64,000 nucleotides of DNA from Bradyrhizobium sp. NP1 (GCF_030378205.1 NZ_CP127385.1:3884001-3948000); one strand, 5' to 3'. Numbered from the stretch's first letter, positions 18,561 through 27,102 are shown. The notes: generated by a model from the sequence alone, not told the origin. Program-made: numbers and translations.

Positions 18561-19397
18561 ATGAATTTCCGTATCTTGGCCGCGCCGAGCCGGCCGCGTG
18601 GACGCCTTCTCGCCCTGGTGGCGGCGACCGTGCTGGCCGTTCCCCTCGCGCTCGACGCTCAGGCCCAGACGCCGGCGCCGGCCCCCGCGGCCCCGAAGAA
18701 GGCTGCCCCGAAGGCGGCGCCCAAGGTTCCTGCGGCACCCGCGCCGGCCGCCCAGGCCCCCGCGCAACCGCCGGCAAACGGAGCCCAGGCGCAAGCGCCT
18801 GCCGGCCAGCCTCCGCAGGGGCAGCCGCAGGACCAGCAGGTGCAGCTCATTTATGCACCCTGGACCAAGTTCTGCCTGAAGGGCCAGGACGCCAACGCCA
18901 AGCAGGTCTGCTTCACCGGCAAGGACGGGCGCATCGAGTCCGGCCAGCCCGTGATCGCCGCCGTCATCATCGAGCCGGAAGGCGAGCCCAAGAAGATCCT
19001 GCGCGTGACGCTGCCGCTCGGCATGCAGCTCGTCCATGGAACCCGGATCATCGTCGACAACAACCAGCCACAGCAGTCGCCCTACGTGATCTGCTTCGCC
19101 AATGGCTGCATGTCGGATTACGAGGCGACCCCGGAACTGCTCGCGAGCATGAAGAAGGGCCAGAACCTCGTCGTTCAGGCAATCAACTCCAACGGCGCGC
19201 CGCTGACGTTGCCGCTGCCGCTTGGCGAATTCGCCAAGGCCTTCGACGGCCCGCCGACCGATCCGAAGGTGTTCGAGGAGACCCAGAGGAAGCTGCAGGA
19301 AGAGCTGCAGAAGCGCGCCGACGAAACCCGCAAGAAGCTCGAGGGGACCCAGGGCGGAGCGGGCGCGGCTCCCGCAGCGGCCAAGCCAAGCAATTGA
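18561..19397 (+). CDS. Invasion-associated locus B (IalB) family exported protein
   Basis: 278 residues from MNFRILAAPSRPRG; an upstream in-frame ATG at 18474 is not preceded by a ribosome site, whereas AGAAAGG precedes 18561. A signal peptide (LLALVAATVLAVPLALDAQA) is followed by an Ala/Pro-rich linker (about residues 35-95). The IalB fold comes next (WTKFCLKGQDANAKQVCFTG, TLPLGMQLVHGTRIIVD, YVICFANGCMSDYEA) with four cysteines. A charged helix (EETQRKLQEELQKRADETRK) precedes the Ala-rich tail. IalB was named from Bartonella erythrocyte invasion. In soil alphaproteobacteria the role is unknown. Confidence 0.88.
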   Translation: MNFRILAAPSRPRGRLLALVAATVLAVPLALDAQAQTPAPAPAAPKKAAPKAAPKVPAAPAPAAQAPAQPPANGAQAQAPAGQPPQGQPQDQQVQLIYAPWTKFCLKGQDANAKQVCFTGKDGRIESGQPVIAAVIIEPEGEPKKILRVTLPLGMQLVHGTRIIVDNNQPQQSPYVICFANGCMSDYEATPELLASMKKGQNLVVQAINSNGAPLTLPLPLGEFAKAFDGPPTDPKVFEETQRKLQEELQKRADETRKKLEGTQGGAGAAPAAAKPSN

Positions 19398-19421
19398 GCG
19401 GGACCGTATCCCGCGAAAACG

Positions 19422-19449
19422 AAAGGGCGCCCCATGCGGCGCCCTTTTT
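19422..19449 (+). terminator. Intrinsic terminator after the IalB-like gene
   Basis: Stem AAAGGGCGCC (19422-19431) with GGCGCCCTTT (19438-19447), loop CCATGC, followed by further T residues. It lies 25 bases after the stop codon and before the convergent hspQ gene. The A-rich left side may also give it weak activity on the minus strand. Confidence 0.88.
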
Positions 19450-19477
19450 GTTGGCTGATTTCCGTTTTCGCGGTCAG

Positions 19478-19810
19478 CTAGTTCAGCGATGAATTGCGCG
19501 GACGGTAGCCGCCCGCCTTGTCCTTGACGAAGATCTCCGACACCTGCGAATGGCGGATGGGCTCGCCGGAATCGTCCGGCAGCAGGTTCTGCTCGGACAC
19601 GTAGGCGACGTATTCGGTCTCGGAATTCTCTGCGAGCAGGTGATAGAACGGCTGATCCTTGTGCGGCCGAACCTCTTCCGGGATCGACAGCCACCATTCC
19701 TCGGTGTTGTTGAATTCCGGATCGATATCGAAGATGACGCCCCGGAAGGAAAACACCCGGTGGCGCACGATCTGCCCGATCTGGAATTTGGCAGTTCTTG
19801 CTTTGATCAT
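19478..19810 (-). CDS. hspQ: Heat shock protein HspQ
   Basis: 110 residues from MIKARTAKFQIGQIVRHRVF. A start six codons upstream (19828) is also possible and neither has a strong ribosome site. Family features visible are FRGVIFDIDPEFNNTEEWW, DQPFYHLLAENSETEYVAYV and EQNLLPDDSGEPIRH. HspQ (YccV) binds hemimethylated DNA and, in enterobacteria, acts as a specificity-enhancing factor for Lon protease. The protein ends RPRNSSLN. Confidence 0.93.
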   Translation of the reverse strand: MIKARTAKFQIGQIVRHRVFSFRGVIFDIDPEFNNTEEWWLSIPEEVRPHKDQPFYHLLAENSETEYVAYVSEQNLLPDDSGEPIRHSQVSEIFVKDKAGGYRPRNSSLN

Positions 19811-19931
19811 GCTGTCGAAATAGACCATCGGTGCGGCCGTTACTAGGGGTGGCGGCCCGATTTCATCTTCCCGATGGGCTTGCGCGGGGCGTTGCGGCAC
19901 GCAATTACCCGTGAATCTGACGATTTTCCCG

Positions 19932-20885
19932 ATGGTCGACGTCCTCAATCTCGCGCTGCCCTATTTCGGGCTGATCCTGATCGGCTTCGCCTGCGGCAAG
20001 GCCAAGGGCCTGCCCGAGGCCGGGCTGGCCTGGATGAACTTCTTCCTGCTCTACGTCTCGCTGCCGGCGCTGCTGTTCGTCATCATGTCGAAAACGCCGT
20101 TCGCGGAGCTCAACAATCCGCCCTTCCTGATCGCGACGACGCTCGGCACCATGAGCGCTTTCGTGCTGGCGCTGGCGATGGGCCGTTTCGTCGGCCGGCT
20201 TTCGCTGCGCGAGGCGACCATGGCGGGGCTTTCCGGCGCCTACGGCAATATCGGTTATATGGGTCCGGGGCTGGCGCTCGCCGTGCTCGGGGCCAAGGCG
20301 GCGGCGCCGACCGCGCTGATCTTCTGCTGCGACAGCATCTTCCTGTTCGCGGCGGTGCCGCTCCTGATCGAGCTCACCGATCGCGACCATCCATCACTGT
20401 CGCACGCGCTGTCCGTCGTGGTGAGGCAGATCGCCTCCAACCCGCTGATCGTCTCGGCCTGCGCCGGCGCGCTCGCGGCAGGCTTTCACGTTCACCTGCC
20501 GGTTGCCGTCGACAATACGCTGTTGTTCCTGCAGAACGCGGCGGCGCCGATGGCGCTGTTCGTGCTCGGGGTGACGGTCGCGCTGCGTCCGTTCGCGCGC
20601 ATGCCATGGGAGATTCCCGGCGTGATCGCGATCAAGCTCCTGATCCACCCGCTGATCGTGTTCGGCCTGATGCTCGCCTTTGGACCATTCGCCCAGCCAT
20701 GGGCGGCCACCGCCGTGCTGATGGCTTCGCTGCCACCGGCGCTCAATGTCTTCGTGATCGCGCGGCAGAACGACACCTGGGTCGAGCCCGCGTCCGTCGC
20801 GGTCCTGATCGGCACGTTCGCATCCATCGTCACGCTGACCAGCGTGATGTGGTTCATCCAGAGCGGCCGGCTCGTCTTTCCTTAA
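19932..20885 (+). CDS. Auxin efflux carrier (AEC) family transporter
   Basis: About 317 residues from MVDVLNLALPYFGLIL; a GTG at 19911 would add seven residues. Ten hydrophobic helices are arranged as two five-helix halves, with the N-terminal signature LALPYFGLILIGFACGK and the internal SGAYGNIGYMGPGLAL, where the crossover asparagine-glycine region lies. AEC permeases in bacteria export malonate, malate or amino-acid-like anions. The substrate cannot be told from sequence. The stop codon overlaps the 3' end of the convergent hydroxylase gene by four bases. Confidence 0.9.
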   Translation: MVDVLNLALPYFGLILIGFACGKAKGLPEAGLAWMNFFLLYVSLPALLFVIMSKTPFAELNNPPFLIATTLGTMSAFVLALAMGRFVGRLSLREATMAGLSGAYGNIGYMGPGLALAVLGAKAAAPTALIFCCDSIFLFAAVPLLIELTDRDHPSLSHALSVVVRQIASNPLIVSACAGALAAGFHVHLPVAVDNTLLFLQNAAAPMALFVLGVTVALRPFARMPWEIPGVIAIKLLIHPLIVFGLMLAFGPFAQPWAATAVLMASLPPALNVFVIARQNDTWVEPASVAVLIGTFASIVTLTSVMWFIQSGRLVFP

Positions 20886-22090
20886 CTACCGCGAGACGAG
20901 CGTCCCGCCGAGCGCCAGGACGGCGCCAATCCCTCGCGCATGGCGAGGCGTCGGATCGGGCCGAACGCGCCGATCAGATGCAGGCCCGCCGCACGGGCCG
21001 CCTGCAGCGGCAGGAGATCGCTCAATAGCGAGCGGTTCGCCAAGTCGATCGCGAGGGTCCGGCTGACGACGTCGGGGCGGCGCGCGGAATCATAGCGCCG
21101 CAGCGTCGCGGGCGCGCCCACATCCTCGCCGCATTCCAGCGCGGCCCGCACGATGTCGGCGATGTCGGCGGCGTCGCGCAGGCCCATGTTGAGTCCTTGC
21201 GCGCCGATCGGCGGAATCACATGCGCGGCTTCGCCGACCAGGGCGACCCGGTGCGCGGCGAATTTGGCCGGACGCTCGATCGCGAGCGGAAACAGGTGGC
21301 GCCCGCCCTCGATGCGGACGCGGCCGAAAATCGAGTGCGATTGCCTCTCCGCGGCCTCGGCCAGTTCGTCGTCGCCGAGCAGGAATAGCCGCTGCGCCTC
21401 CTTGGGGCTTGCCACCCACACCACGCTGCAGCGGTTGCCGGGCAGGGGCACGAACACGCACGGCCCCGCCGGCGTGTGGAATTCGGTCGAGACGTCGCGG
21501 TGCGGCCGCGCGAGACCGACGTTGAAGGTCAGCGCCGCCTGATGCAGATCACGGCGATGCACGCCAATGCCGGCGGCCTCGCGGCAGAGCGACTGGCGTC
21601 CGTCGGCGCCGACCACGAGACGCCCGGTGACCACGCCGCCGGCGCCGGTCGTGATGCCGACCTCGGTCTCGCCCGGATCGACCGTCACCGCCTCGTCATC
21701 AAGCCGCGTCAGGTTGGACAATTCCGATGCGCGCTGCTCCAGGCCCGCGACCAGCTCGCGGTTCTCGATGTTGTAGCCGAAGGCGTCGAGCCCGATCTCC
21801 TCGCAGGCAAAGCTGACTTCGGGCGCGCGGATCAGCCGCCCGGTGTCGTCGACCAGCCGCATCGCCTTCAGCGGCGCCGCCTTGTCCCGGCAGCGCCGCC
21901 AGACGTCGAGCCCGTCGAGGAAATCGACGGAGGCACCGAGCAGGGCGGTGGTGCGGTTGTCGGCATAGGGCGCGCGGCGAGCGATCAGCGCGGTGCGTGC
22001 GCCGGCTTGCGACAGCGCGATCGCCGCCGAAAGGCCCGCCGGCCCGCCGCCGACCACGATCACATCGAATGAGCCGGATACCTGGTTCAT
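20882..22090 (-). CDS. UbiH/UbiF/COQ6 family FAD-dependent hydroxylase
   Basis: 402 residues. The dinucleotide-binding fingerprint is at the N-terminus (VIVVGGGPAGLSAAIALSQAG). GADGRQSLCREAAGI is the conserved DG motif region. The second FAD motif reads VALVGEAAHVIPPIGAQGLN, with GE in place of the more usual GD. UbiH-type monooxygenases hydroxylate the ring of ubiquinone precursors. Which ring position is used here cannot be decided, since alphaproteobacterial enzymes (UbiL, UbiM) differ in regioselectivity. It is transcribed away from pcs across a repeat-containing gap. Confidence 0.9.
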   Translation of the reverse strand: MNQVSGSFDVIVVGGGPAGLSAAIALSQAGARTALIARRAPYADNRTTALLGASVDFLDGLDVWRRCRDKAAPLKAMRLVDDTGRLIRAPEVSFACEEIGLDAFGYNIENRELVAGLEQRASELSNLTRLDDEAVTVDPGETEVGITTGAGGVVTGRLVVGADGRQSLCREAAGIGVHRRDLHQAALTFNVGLARPHRDVSTEFHTPAGPCVFVPLPGNRCSVVWVASPKEAQRLFLLGDDELAEAAERQSHSIFGRVRIEGGRHLFPLAIERPAKFAAHRVALVGEAAHVIPPIGAQGLNMGLRDAADIADIVRAALECGEDVGAPATLRRYDSARRPDVVSRTLAIDLANRSLLSDLLPLQAARAAGLHLIGAFGPIRRLAMREGLAPSWRSAGRSSRGS

Positions 22091-22192
22091 GCCGGCACAT
22101 TTGACACTTCCTCAGGCATTTTCAAGCCGCAAGGCCGGCTCGATCGGTTCCACCGGCTTTTTAGCGGCCGAACGCCGCAAGCGCTGCAAAGG

Positions 22193-22256
22193 CTAGTGTC
22201 CCGGTTCTGACATTCGTATCATGTCGCCGCGAGTCCTTTTACGAATGTCACACTAG
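22193..22256. repeat. CTAG-bounded palindromic repeat, copy 2
   Basis: The left arm runs CTAGTGT, eight unpaired bases (CCCGGTTC), then TGACATTCGTA. The right arm is TACGAATGTCACACTAG. The core GACATTCGTA/TACGAATGTC differs from the GAAGTTCGCA core of other copies, but both arms have changed together. It lies between the divergent hydroxylase and pcs genes, 24 bases before the pcs start. Confidence 0.8.
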
Positions 22257-22280
22257 CGATTCCTGTTAACACTGCCATCG

Positions 22281-23015
22281 ATGAATCAGGTGCTTTCATC
22301 CACCCCCCGGCGAGCGACCGTGGCGGCCCGTGCCGCGGCGTTCTCCGTGCACGTCCTCACCGCGCTCGGCGCCGGGGTTGCGCTGGTGGCAATGCTGGAG
22401 GCGGTGCGTGAGCACTGGGCCAGCATGTTTGCGTGGCTCGGGCTCGCGCTGCTCATCGACGCGGCCGACGGGCCGATCGCGCGGCGGCTCGACGTCGTGC
22501 GGCTGCAGCCGAACTGGTCCGGCGACGTGCTCGACCTCGTGGTCGACTTCGTCACCTACGTGTTCGTGCCGGCCTATGCGATCACCGCGAGCGGCCTTCT
22601 GCTGCCGCTTGCCGGCCCGATCGTCGGCGTCGGCATCGTCGTCAGCGGCGCGCTGTATTTCGCCGATCGGCGCATGAAGAGCGCGGACAATCATTTCCGC
22701 GGCTTTCCGGGCCTCTGGAACATCGCCGCATTCTACCTCTTCCTGCTGCATTGGCCGCCGGCGCTGTCGACGCTCGTCGCCGTGGTGCTGATCGCGCTGA
22801 CCTTTGCGCCGTTCCATGTCCTGCACCCGGTGCGGGTGGTGCGGCTGCGCTGGCTGACGCTGACCTTGATCGCGGTCTGGACCGTGCTTGGGATCTACAC
22901 GCTGATCGCCGACTTCCAGGTCGGACTTGCCGTCAAGCTCGCGCTGTGCGCGATTGCGGCCTATGTGGTGGCGAGCGATGGCGCAATCCGGCTGCTGCGG
23001 TCGCTCAAATCATGA
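22281..23015 (+). CDS. pcs: Phosphatidylcholine synthase
   Basis: 244 residues with about eight transmembrane helices. The CDP-alcohol phosphatidyltransferase motif is present in the spacing specific to Pcs: DG-x2-AR-x12-G-x3-D-x3-D, visible as DGPIARRL ... SGDVLDLVVD near residues 62-90. Pcs condenses choline directly with CDP-diacylglycerol at the inner membrane. It supplies phosphatidylcholine, a lipid needed by bradyrhizobia and other host-associated alphaproteobacteria. Its TGA overlaps the next start (ATGA at 23012-23015). Confidence 0.95.
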   Translation: MNQVLSSTPRRATVAARAAAFSVHVLTALGAGVALVAMLEAVREHWASMFAWLGLALLIDAADGPIARRLDVVRLQPNWSGDVLDLVVDFVTYVFVPAYAITASGLLLPLAGPIVGVGIVVSGALYFADRRMKSADNHFRGFPGLWNIAAFYLFLLHWPPALSTLVAVVLIALTFAPFHVLHPVRVVRLRWLTLTLIAVWTVLGIYTLIADFQVGLAVKLALCAIAAYVVASDGAIRLLRSLKS

Positions 23016-23749
23016 TCGACCTGCTCACCAGCCCGGAAGCCTGGGCCGCGCTATTGACGTTGACCGCGCTCGAGATCGTGCTCGGCATCGACAATGTCAT
23101 CTTCATCTCGGTCATTGTCTCGCGCATTCCAAAGGCGCAGGCGAGGCGCGCGCGCCAGATCGGGCTGGCGCTGGCGCTGGTGTTCCGCATCCTGCTGCTC
23201 AGCCTCCTGGTGTGGCTGATCGGGCTGACGCAGCCGGTCGTCACCGTGAAGGGCCTCGACTTCTCCTGGCGCGACATCATCCTGATCGGTGGCGGACTGT
23301 TCCTGATCGCCAAGACGACACACGAGATCCATGCCGAGGTCGAGGCAGGCGACGAAGCCGGCGAGGGCAGATCGGGCGGCGGCGCCTTCGTCTGGGTGAT
23401 ACTGCAGATCATCGTCGTCGACCTCGTGTTCTCGCTCGACTCCATCATCACCGCGATCGGCATGGCGCAGGATCTCGAGATCATGATCGCCGCCGTCGTG
23501 ATCGCCTGCCTGATCATGTATGCGTCGTCGGGACCGGTCGCGCGATTCGTCGCAGAGCATCCGACCACCAAGATGCTGGCGCTGGCATTCCTCGTGCTGA
23601 TCGGGGTCGCGCTGGTCGCCGACGGATTCAGTTTCCACATTCCGCGCGGCTACATCTATTTCGCGATCGCCTTCTCGGCCGCGGTCGAATTTTTCAACGT
23701 GGTCGCCCGCCGCAACCGCAAGCGGGCGAAGGTGACCCCGCCGAGTTGA
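23012..23749 (+). CDS. TerC family integral membrane protein
   Basis: 245 residues from the ATG that overlaps the pcs stop. It has seven predicted helices with the family acidic residues in membrane segments (TALEIVLGIDNVIFISVIV and IIVVDLVFSLDSIITAIGM). TerC/Alx proteins are associated with metal ion export, manganese in several bacteria, and with tellurite resistance. The ATGA overlap implies translational coupling to phosphatidylcholine synthase. The C-terminus is basic (ARRNRKRAKVTPPS). Confidence 0.92.
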   Translation: MIDLLTSPEAWAALLTLTALEIVLGIDNVIFISVIVSRIPKAQARRARQIGLALALVFRILLLSLLVWLIGLTQPVVTVKGLDFSWRDIILIGGGLFLIAKTTHEIHAEVEAGDEAGEGRSGGGAFVWVILQIIVVDLVFSLDSIITAIGMAQDLEIMIAAVVIACLIMYASSGPVARFVAEHPTTKMLALAFLVLIGVALVADGFSFHIPRGYIYFAIAFSAAVEFFNVVARRNRKRAKVTPPS

Positions 23750-23802
23750 CAAGGCGGCGACGATGGCTTTCGCTTACCAAGGAATTTTGAAGGAGAAATC
23801 AG

Positions 23803-24777
23803 ATGACCAAGGCTGTGCGCGTGCACAAGCTAGGCGGACCTGAAGCCCTGGTTTACGAAGCCGTCGACGTGCCGGCGCCGGGCCCGGGCGAGGTGCGCAT
23901 CCGCCAGCATGCGGTCGGCCTCAACTTCATCGACGTCTACTTTCGCACCGGCCTCTACAAGGCACCCGGCGTGCCGTTCATCCCCGGCAATGAGGCGGCC
24001 GGCGAAGTCGTCGCCGTCGGCCCCGGCGTGACGAATTTCCATCCCGGCGACCGCGTCGCCTACTACCACAATCTCGGCGCCTACACCGGCGAGCGCAACA
24101 TCCCCTGGGAACGGCTGGTCAAGCTGCCCGACCACATCACCTATGAGCAGGGCGCGGTGCTGATGCTGAAGGGGCTGACGGTCTGGTATCTGCTGCACAA
24201 GACCTTCAAGGTCGAGCCGCACCACCGCGTCCTGATCCATGCCGCGGCCGGCGGCATCGGGCTGCTCGCATGCCAGTGGGCGAGGGCGCTCGGCGCGCAT
24301 GTGATCGGCACGGTCGGCTCCAACGCCAAGGCCGAGCTCGCGCTCGCCAATGGCTGCGACCACGTGATCAACTACAGCGAAGAGGATTTCGTCGCACGGG
24401 TGAAGCAGATCAGCCGTAACGAGCTCTGCGACGTCGTCTATGACGGCGTCGGCAAGGCGACCTTTCCGGGCTCGCTGTCATGCCTGAGGCCGCGCGGCAT
24501 GTTCGTCAGCTTCGGCAACGCGTCGGGCCCGGTGCCGCCGTTCGCGATTGCCGAGCTCAACAGCCACGGCTCGCTGTTTGCGACGCGGCCCAAGCTCAAC
24601 GACTATATCGGCAAGCGCTCCGAACTGCTCGAAGGCGCGGACACGCTGTTCGCCGCGGTCATCAACGGCAAGCTGCACGTGCCGATCAACCACGCCTATG
24701 CGCTGAAGGATGCGGCGAAGGCGCATGTCGACCTCGAGAGCCGCAACACCACGGGCGCGTCGATCCTGAAGCCGTAG
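23803..24777 (+). CDS. NADPH:quinone oxidoreductase, zinc-independent MDR family
   Basis: 324 residues. A GroES-like N-terminal domain (AVGLNFIDVYFRTGLYK) precedes a Rossmann domain with the nucleotide motif HAAAGGIGLLACQWARALGA. The zinc ligands of alcohol dehydrogenases are absent, as expected for quinone oxidoreductases. The usual reaction is one-electron or hydride reduction of quinones with NADPH. A strong AAGGAG lies upstream of the ATG. It is separated from terC by only 53 bases and could be the third gene of the pcs transcript. Confidence 0.92.
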   Translation: MTKAVRVHKLGGPEALVYEAVDVPAPGPGEVRIRQHAVGLNFIDVYFRTGLYKAPGVPFIPGNEAAGEVVAVGPGVTNFHPGDRVAYYHNLGAYTGERNIPWERLVKLPDHITYEQGAVLMLKGLTVWYLLHKTFKVEPHHRVLIHAAAGGIGLLACQWARALGAHVIGTVGSNAKAELALANGCDHVINYSEEDFVARVKQISRNELCDVVYDGVGKATFPGSLSCLRPRGMFVSFGNASGPVPPFAIAELNSHGSLFATRPKLNDYIGKRSELLEGADTLFAAVINGKLHVPINHAYALKDAAKAHVDLESRNTTGASILKP

Positions 24778-24796
24778 ATGCCAACGACCTGTCGAC

Positions 24797-25099
24797 CTAT
24801 CGTGCCGTCGATTGCGAGGGGGCCGCAAGTGACGGATCGAGAACGCGCAAGACGCGATGGATCTTGATACCGGCGTCGATTCCGGCGTTTCGCACGAAAT
24901 CCTCGATCACCTGCTCATTTTCAACGACAACGAGGCCGAACAGCTTCCCGTCGTCCGTCGCATAGGTGCAAAGCCAGTGCATCTTGCCAAGCAACGCGGC
25001 CAGCGCATCGACTGCGATACGCGCATGCCGCGCCGCCTGTGCATCGTCCAGAACATCGAAACCTGCGGGCAGGTCCCGCTCCATCAGCACCTTGATCAT
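24797..25099 (-). CDS. DUF4242 family small protein
   Basis: 100 residues from MIKVLMERDLPAGFDVLDD. GAGGG sits upstream of this ATG; a longer in-frame start at 25135 is less well placed. Family features are VLMERDLPAG at the start, MHWLCTYATDDGKLFGLVVV, and NEQVIEDFVRNAGI near the end. DUF4242 proteins form a ferredoxin-like dimer, and some bind nickel (SCO4226 type), although the ligands are not clearly conserved here. Convergent with the quinone oxidoreductase. Confidence 0.85.
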   Translation of the reverse strand: MIKVLMERDLPAGFDVLDDAQAARHARIAVDALAALLGKMHWLCTYATDDGKLFGLVVVENEQVIEDFVRNAGIDAGIKIHRVLRVLDPSLAAPSQSTAR

Positions 25100-25162
25100 T
25101 GGGCCCTCGCTGCTCGAGAGCATCAAACCTAACACAGTCGACCGGCGGCGACGCGCGGCACC

Positions 25163-25657
25163 TTAGTCGGCCCCCGCATTGACGCGCCACATCCGCCCCC
25201 ACAGGTCTGCTAACGCCCCGAAATCGTTGGGCATGATCTCGAAACATTCGGCGCGATTTGGCACACGCTGCCAGGCCTGGGCGCTGCGCAGGTACTGATG
25301 GGCAGCCGGCCGCAGCCACGAGGTGTCGTCGAGCGTGCCGGCCCTGACGGTAACGACGTCGGGCTGTGCTGTGCGCTCGCCGAAAACCCCGCCGCCGCAG
25401 TCGCCGCAGAACCAGTTCGTGCTCTCGATACCGCCTGCCGTGGTGCGCCGATAGGCTTTCGGCGCGCCGCGGGTCAATGCGAAGTGCCGCGCCGCGACCG
25501 GCATCGCCAGCGAGAAGGCGCTGCCCGACCAACGCTGGCACTCGGTGCAGTGACAGGCGTAGACGAGGAGCGGCATGGCCGTGACTGCAAAGCGCACGGC
25601 CTTGCAAGGACAGCTTCCGGTCAACGGCAGCTCCGGCGGCCTCAAACCGAGCGCCAT
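25163..25657 (-). CDS. GFA family zinc-binding protein
   Basis: 164 residues with the cysteine pattern of the glutathione-dependent formaldehyde-activating (Gfa/CENP-V) family: SCPCKAVRF, YACHCTECQRWSGSAFS and NWFCGDCGGGVFGE. These bind structural and catalytic zinc. The original formaldehyde-glutathione activity assigned to Gfa is disputed, so the reaction is left open. GGAGG upstream of the ATG supports the start. It lies ten bases before the end of the aminotransferase gene and is probably its cotranscribed downstream partner. Confidence 0.9.
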   Translation of the reverse strand: MALGLRPPELPLTGSCPCKAVRFAVTAMPLLVYACHCTECQRWSGSAFSLAMPVAARHFALTRGAPKAYRRTTAGGIESTNWFCGDCGGGVFGERTAQPDVVTVRAGTLDDTSWLRPAAHQYLRSAQAWQRVPNRAECFEIMPNDFGALADLWGRMWRVNAGAD

Positions 25658-25666
25658 GATCTCCTC

Positions 25667-26866
25667 CTATGCGACGCGCCTGGCGGCGCCGGCGCGGGTC
25701 AGGATCGCGTCCAACCCTTCGATCATCTCGGCGATCTCCTGCTTGGTGACGTTGAGCGCAGGCATGAAGCGCAGCGCGTCCGGCTGCGGCGCGTTGAGAA
25801 GCAGACCTGCCTCGAACGCCTGCGCGACGATCGCGGGTCCGATCGGCAGCTTCAAATCGAGCGCAAGCAGCAGGCCGCGCCCGCGCACATCGCCAAGCCC
25901 GTGGCGCGCGGAAAGCTTCTGCAATTCGCTTTCGAGATGGAGGCCGGCATCGGCGGCGGCTTTCAGGAACGCCGGCTGCGCCACCTGGTCAAGCACGGCA
26001 AGGCCGACCGCACACATCAGGGAATTGCCGTTGAACGTGCCGCCCTGGTCGCCATGCTCGAAGCAGGAGGCGCGCTCGGTCGCGAGCAGCGCGGCGAGCG
26101 GCGCCCCGCCGCCGATGCCCTTGCCGAGCGTCATGATGTCCGGCGCGATGCCGGCATGCTCATGGGCGAACAGCTTGCCGCCGGTGCGGCCCATGCCGGT
26201 CTGGATCTCGTCGACGATCAGCAGCAAGCCATGCTCCCGTGTCAGCGTGCGCAACTCGCGCAGGAATGCATCGGTCGCGGGCCACACGCCGGCTTCGCCC
26301 TGGATCGGCTCCAGCATCACGGCAACCGTGTTCGCAGAGATCAATTGCTTCACGGACCCGATGTCGTTCAGCCGCGCCTTCCGGAAGCCCGGCACCTTCG
26401 GCTCGAACAGCGGCTCGAACGCCTTCTTGCCGGACGCCGACATCGTCGCCAGCGTGCGGCCGTGGAAGCCGCCTTCGAAGGTGATGATCTCGAATGCGCC
26501 GCCTCGGTGCAGGCTGCCGAATTTGCGCGCGAGCTTGATCGCGCCCTCGTTGGCTTCGGCGCCGGAATTGGCGAAAAACACCTGGTCGAAACAGCTCGCT
26601 TCGACCAGCGCCTGCGCAAGCTTCAGGCTCGCCGCGTTGTGATAGGCCGGGCTCGGCGTCAGCAGGAGTTTTGCCTGCGCGGCGACGGCTTCCGCAATCG
26701 CAGGCGGTGAATGGCCGAGGCAGTTCACCGCCCAGCCCTGGATGAAATCGAGATAGCGCTTGCCGGTATCGTCCCAGAGATAAGCGCCTTCGCCCTTCAC
26801 GAACACGGTTTTCGGGCGCGCGGTGATCTCCATCAGCGCGTCGAACGGATGGGTCGCGTGGGTCAT
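25667..26866 (-). CDS. Class III PLP-dependent aminotransferase, acetylornithine transaminase type
   Basis: 399 residues from [24 protein letters not shown] precedes this ATG; an in-frame ATG at 26902 lies within the upstream hairpin region. Key features are [19 protein letters not shown], the PLP-contacting [48 protein letters not shown] sequence and the PLP lysine in [10 protein letters not shown]. The length and motifs fit ArgD-type acetylornithine transaminase, but catabolic ornithine or 4-aminobutyrate enzymes look similar and argF is not adjacent. A candidate arginine-codon leader and attenuator precede it, which favours an arginine-related role. Confidence 0.88.
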   Translation of the reverse strand: MTHATHPFDALMEITARPKTVFVKGEGAYLWDDTGKRYLDFIQGWAVNCLGHSPPAIAEAVAAQAKLLLTPSPAYHNAASLKLAQALVEASCFDQVFFANSGAEANEGAIKLARKFGSLHRGGAFEIITFEGGFHGRTLATMSASGKKAFEPLFEPKVPGFRKARLNDIGSVKQLISANTVAVMLEPIQGEAGVWPATDAFLRELRTLTREHGLLLIVDEIQTGMGRTGGKLFAHEHAGIAPDIMTLGKGIGGGAPLAALLATERASCFEHGDQGGTFNGNSLMCAVGLAVLDQVAQPAFLKAAADAGLHLESELQKLSARHGLGDVRGRGLLLALDLKLPIGPAIVAQAFEAGLLLNAPQPDALRFMPALNVTKQEIAEMIEGLDAILTRAGAARRVA

Positions 26867-26900
26867 GTCGATCTCCTGGAGGTTTGGGGAAACGGCCGGC

Positions 26901-26940
26901 AAAAACGCAAGAAGGCCGCACTTTTGAGGGTGCGGCCTTC
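26901..26940 (-). terminator. Hairpin upstream of the aminotransferase (candidate attenuator)
   Basis: On the minus strand a perfect 10-bp stem GAAGGCCGCA / TGCGGCCTTC (26940-26931 with 26920-26911) and a 10-base loop is followed by TTGCGTTTTTG. It lies 34 bases before the aminotransferase ATG. It lies 26 bases after the stop of the arginine-rich leader ORF. It could be a simple terminator for the EamA gene upstream, but a good promoter-like sequence lies between the EamA gene end and this hairpin, which makes an attenuator reasonable. Confidence 0.65.
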
Positions 26941-26965
26941 TCGAAAACGGTGCTGATCTAGCTAT

Positions 26966-27055
26966 TCAGCGCAGTCGTCGGACATGGCGCGCCCCATCGG
27001 CGTCACGGGCGTGACGGCGGCAGCGGGCGCGGGTTTTGGTCCGGAACGAGATCAT
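26966..27055 (-). CDS. Candidate arginine-rich leader peptide (29 aa)
   Basis: An ATG at 27055 opens a 29-codon frame that ends at TGA 26968-26966. Ten of the 29 codons are arginine (positions 5, 9, 11, 13, 14, 17, 23, 26, 27, 29), and it begins MISFRTKTRARCRR. It sits between a promoter-like sequence and a terminator-like hairpin, directly upstream of an ArgD-type aminotransferase. The predicted transcription start is only a few bases before the ATG. GC-rich DNA yields arginine-rich frames by chance, so this is a hypothesis. A second very short frame (MSDDCAE, 26985-26962) overlaps it. Confidence 0.4.
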   Translation of the reverse strand: MISFRTKTRARCRRHARDADGARHVRRLR

Positions 27056-27065
27056 GGGATGCGGC

Positions 27066-27093
27066 CATACAGCCGAACGGTGGCCGATGTCAA
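27066..27093 (-). promoter_or_regulatory. Predicted sigma70-type promoter for the leader/aminotransferase
   Basis: A perfect TTGACA (27093-27088, minus strand) is followed after 16 bases by TGTATG (27071-27066), a weak -10. Transcription would start around 27058-27060, almost at the leader ATG. The -35 lies just beyond the stop of the EamA gene. Confidence 0.5.
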
Positions 27094-27102
27094 GGAGTGT
27101 TG

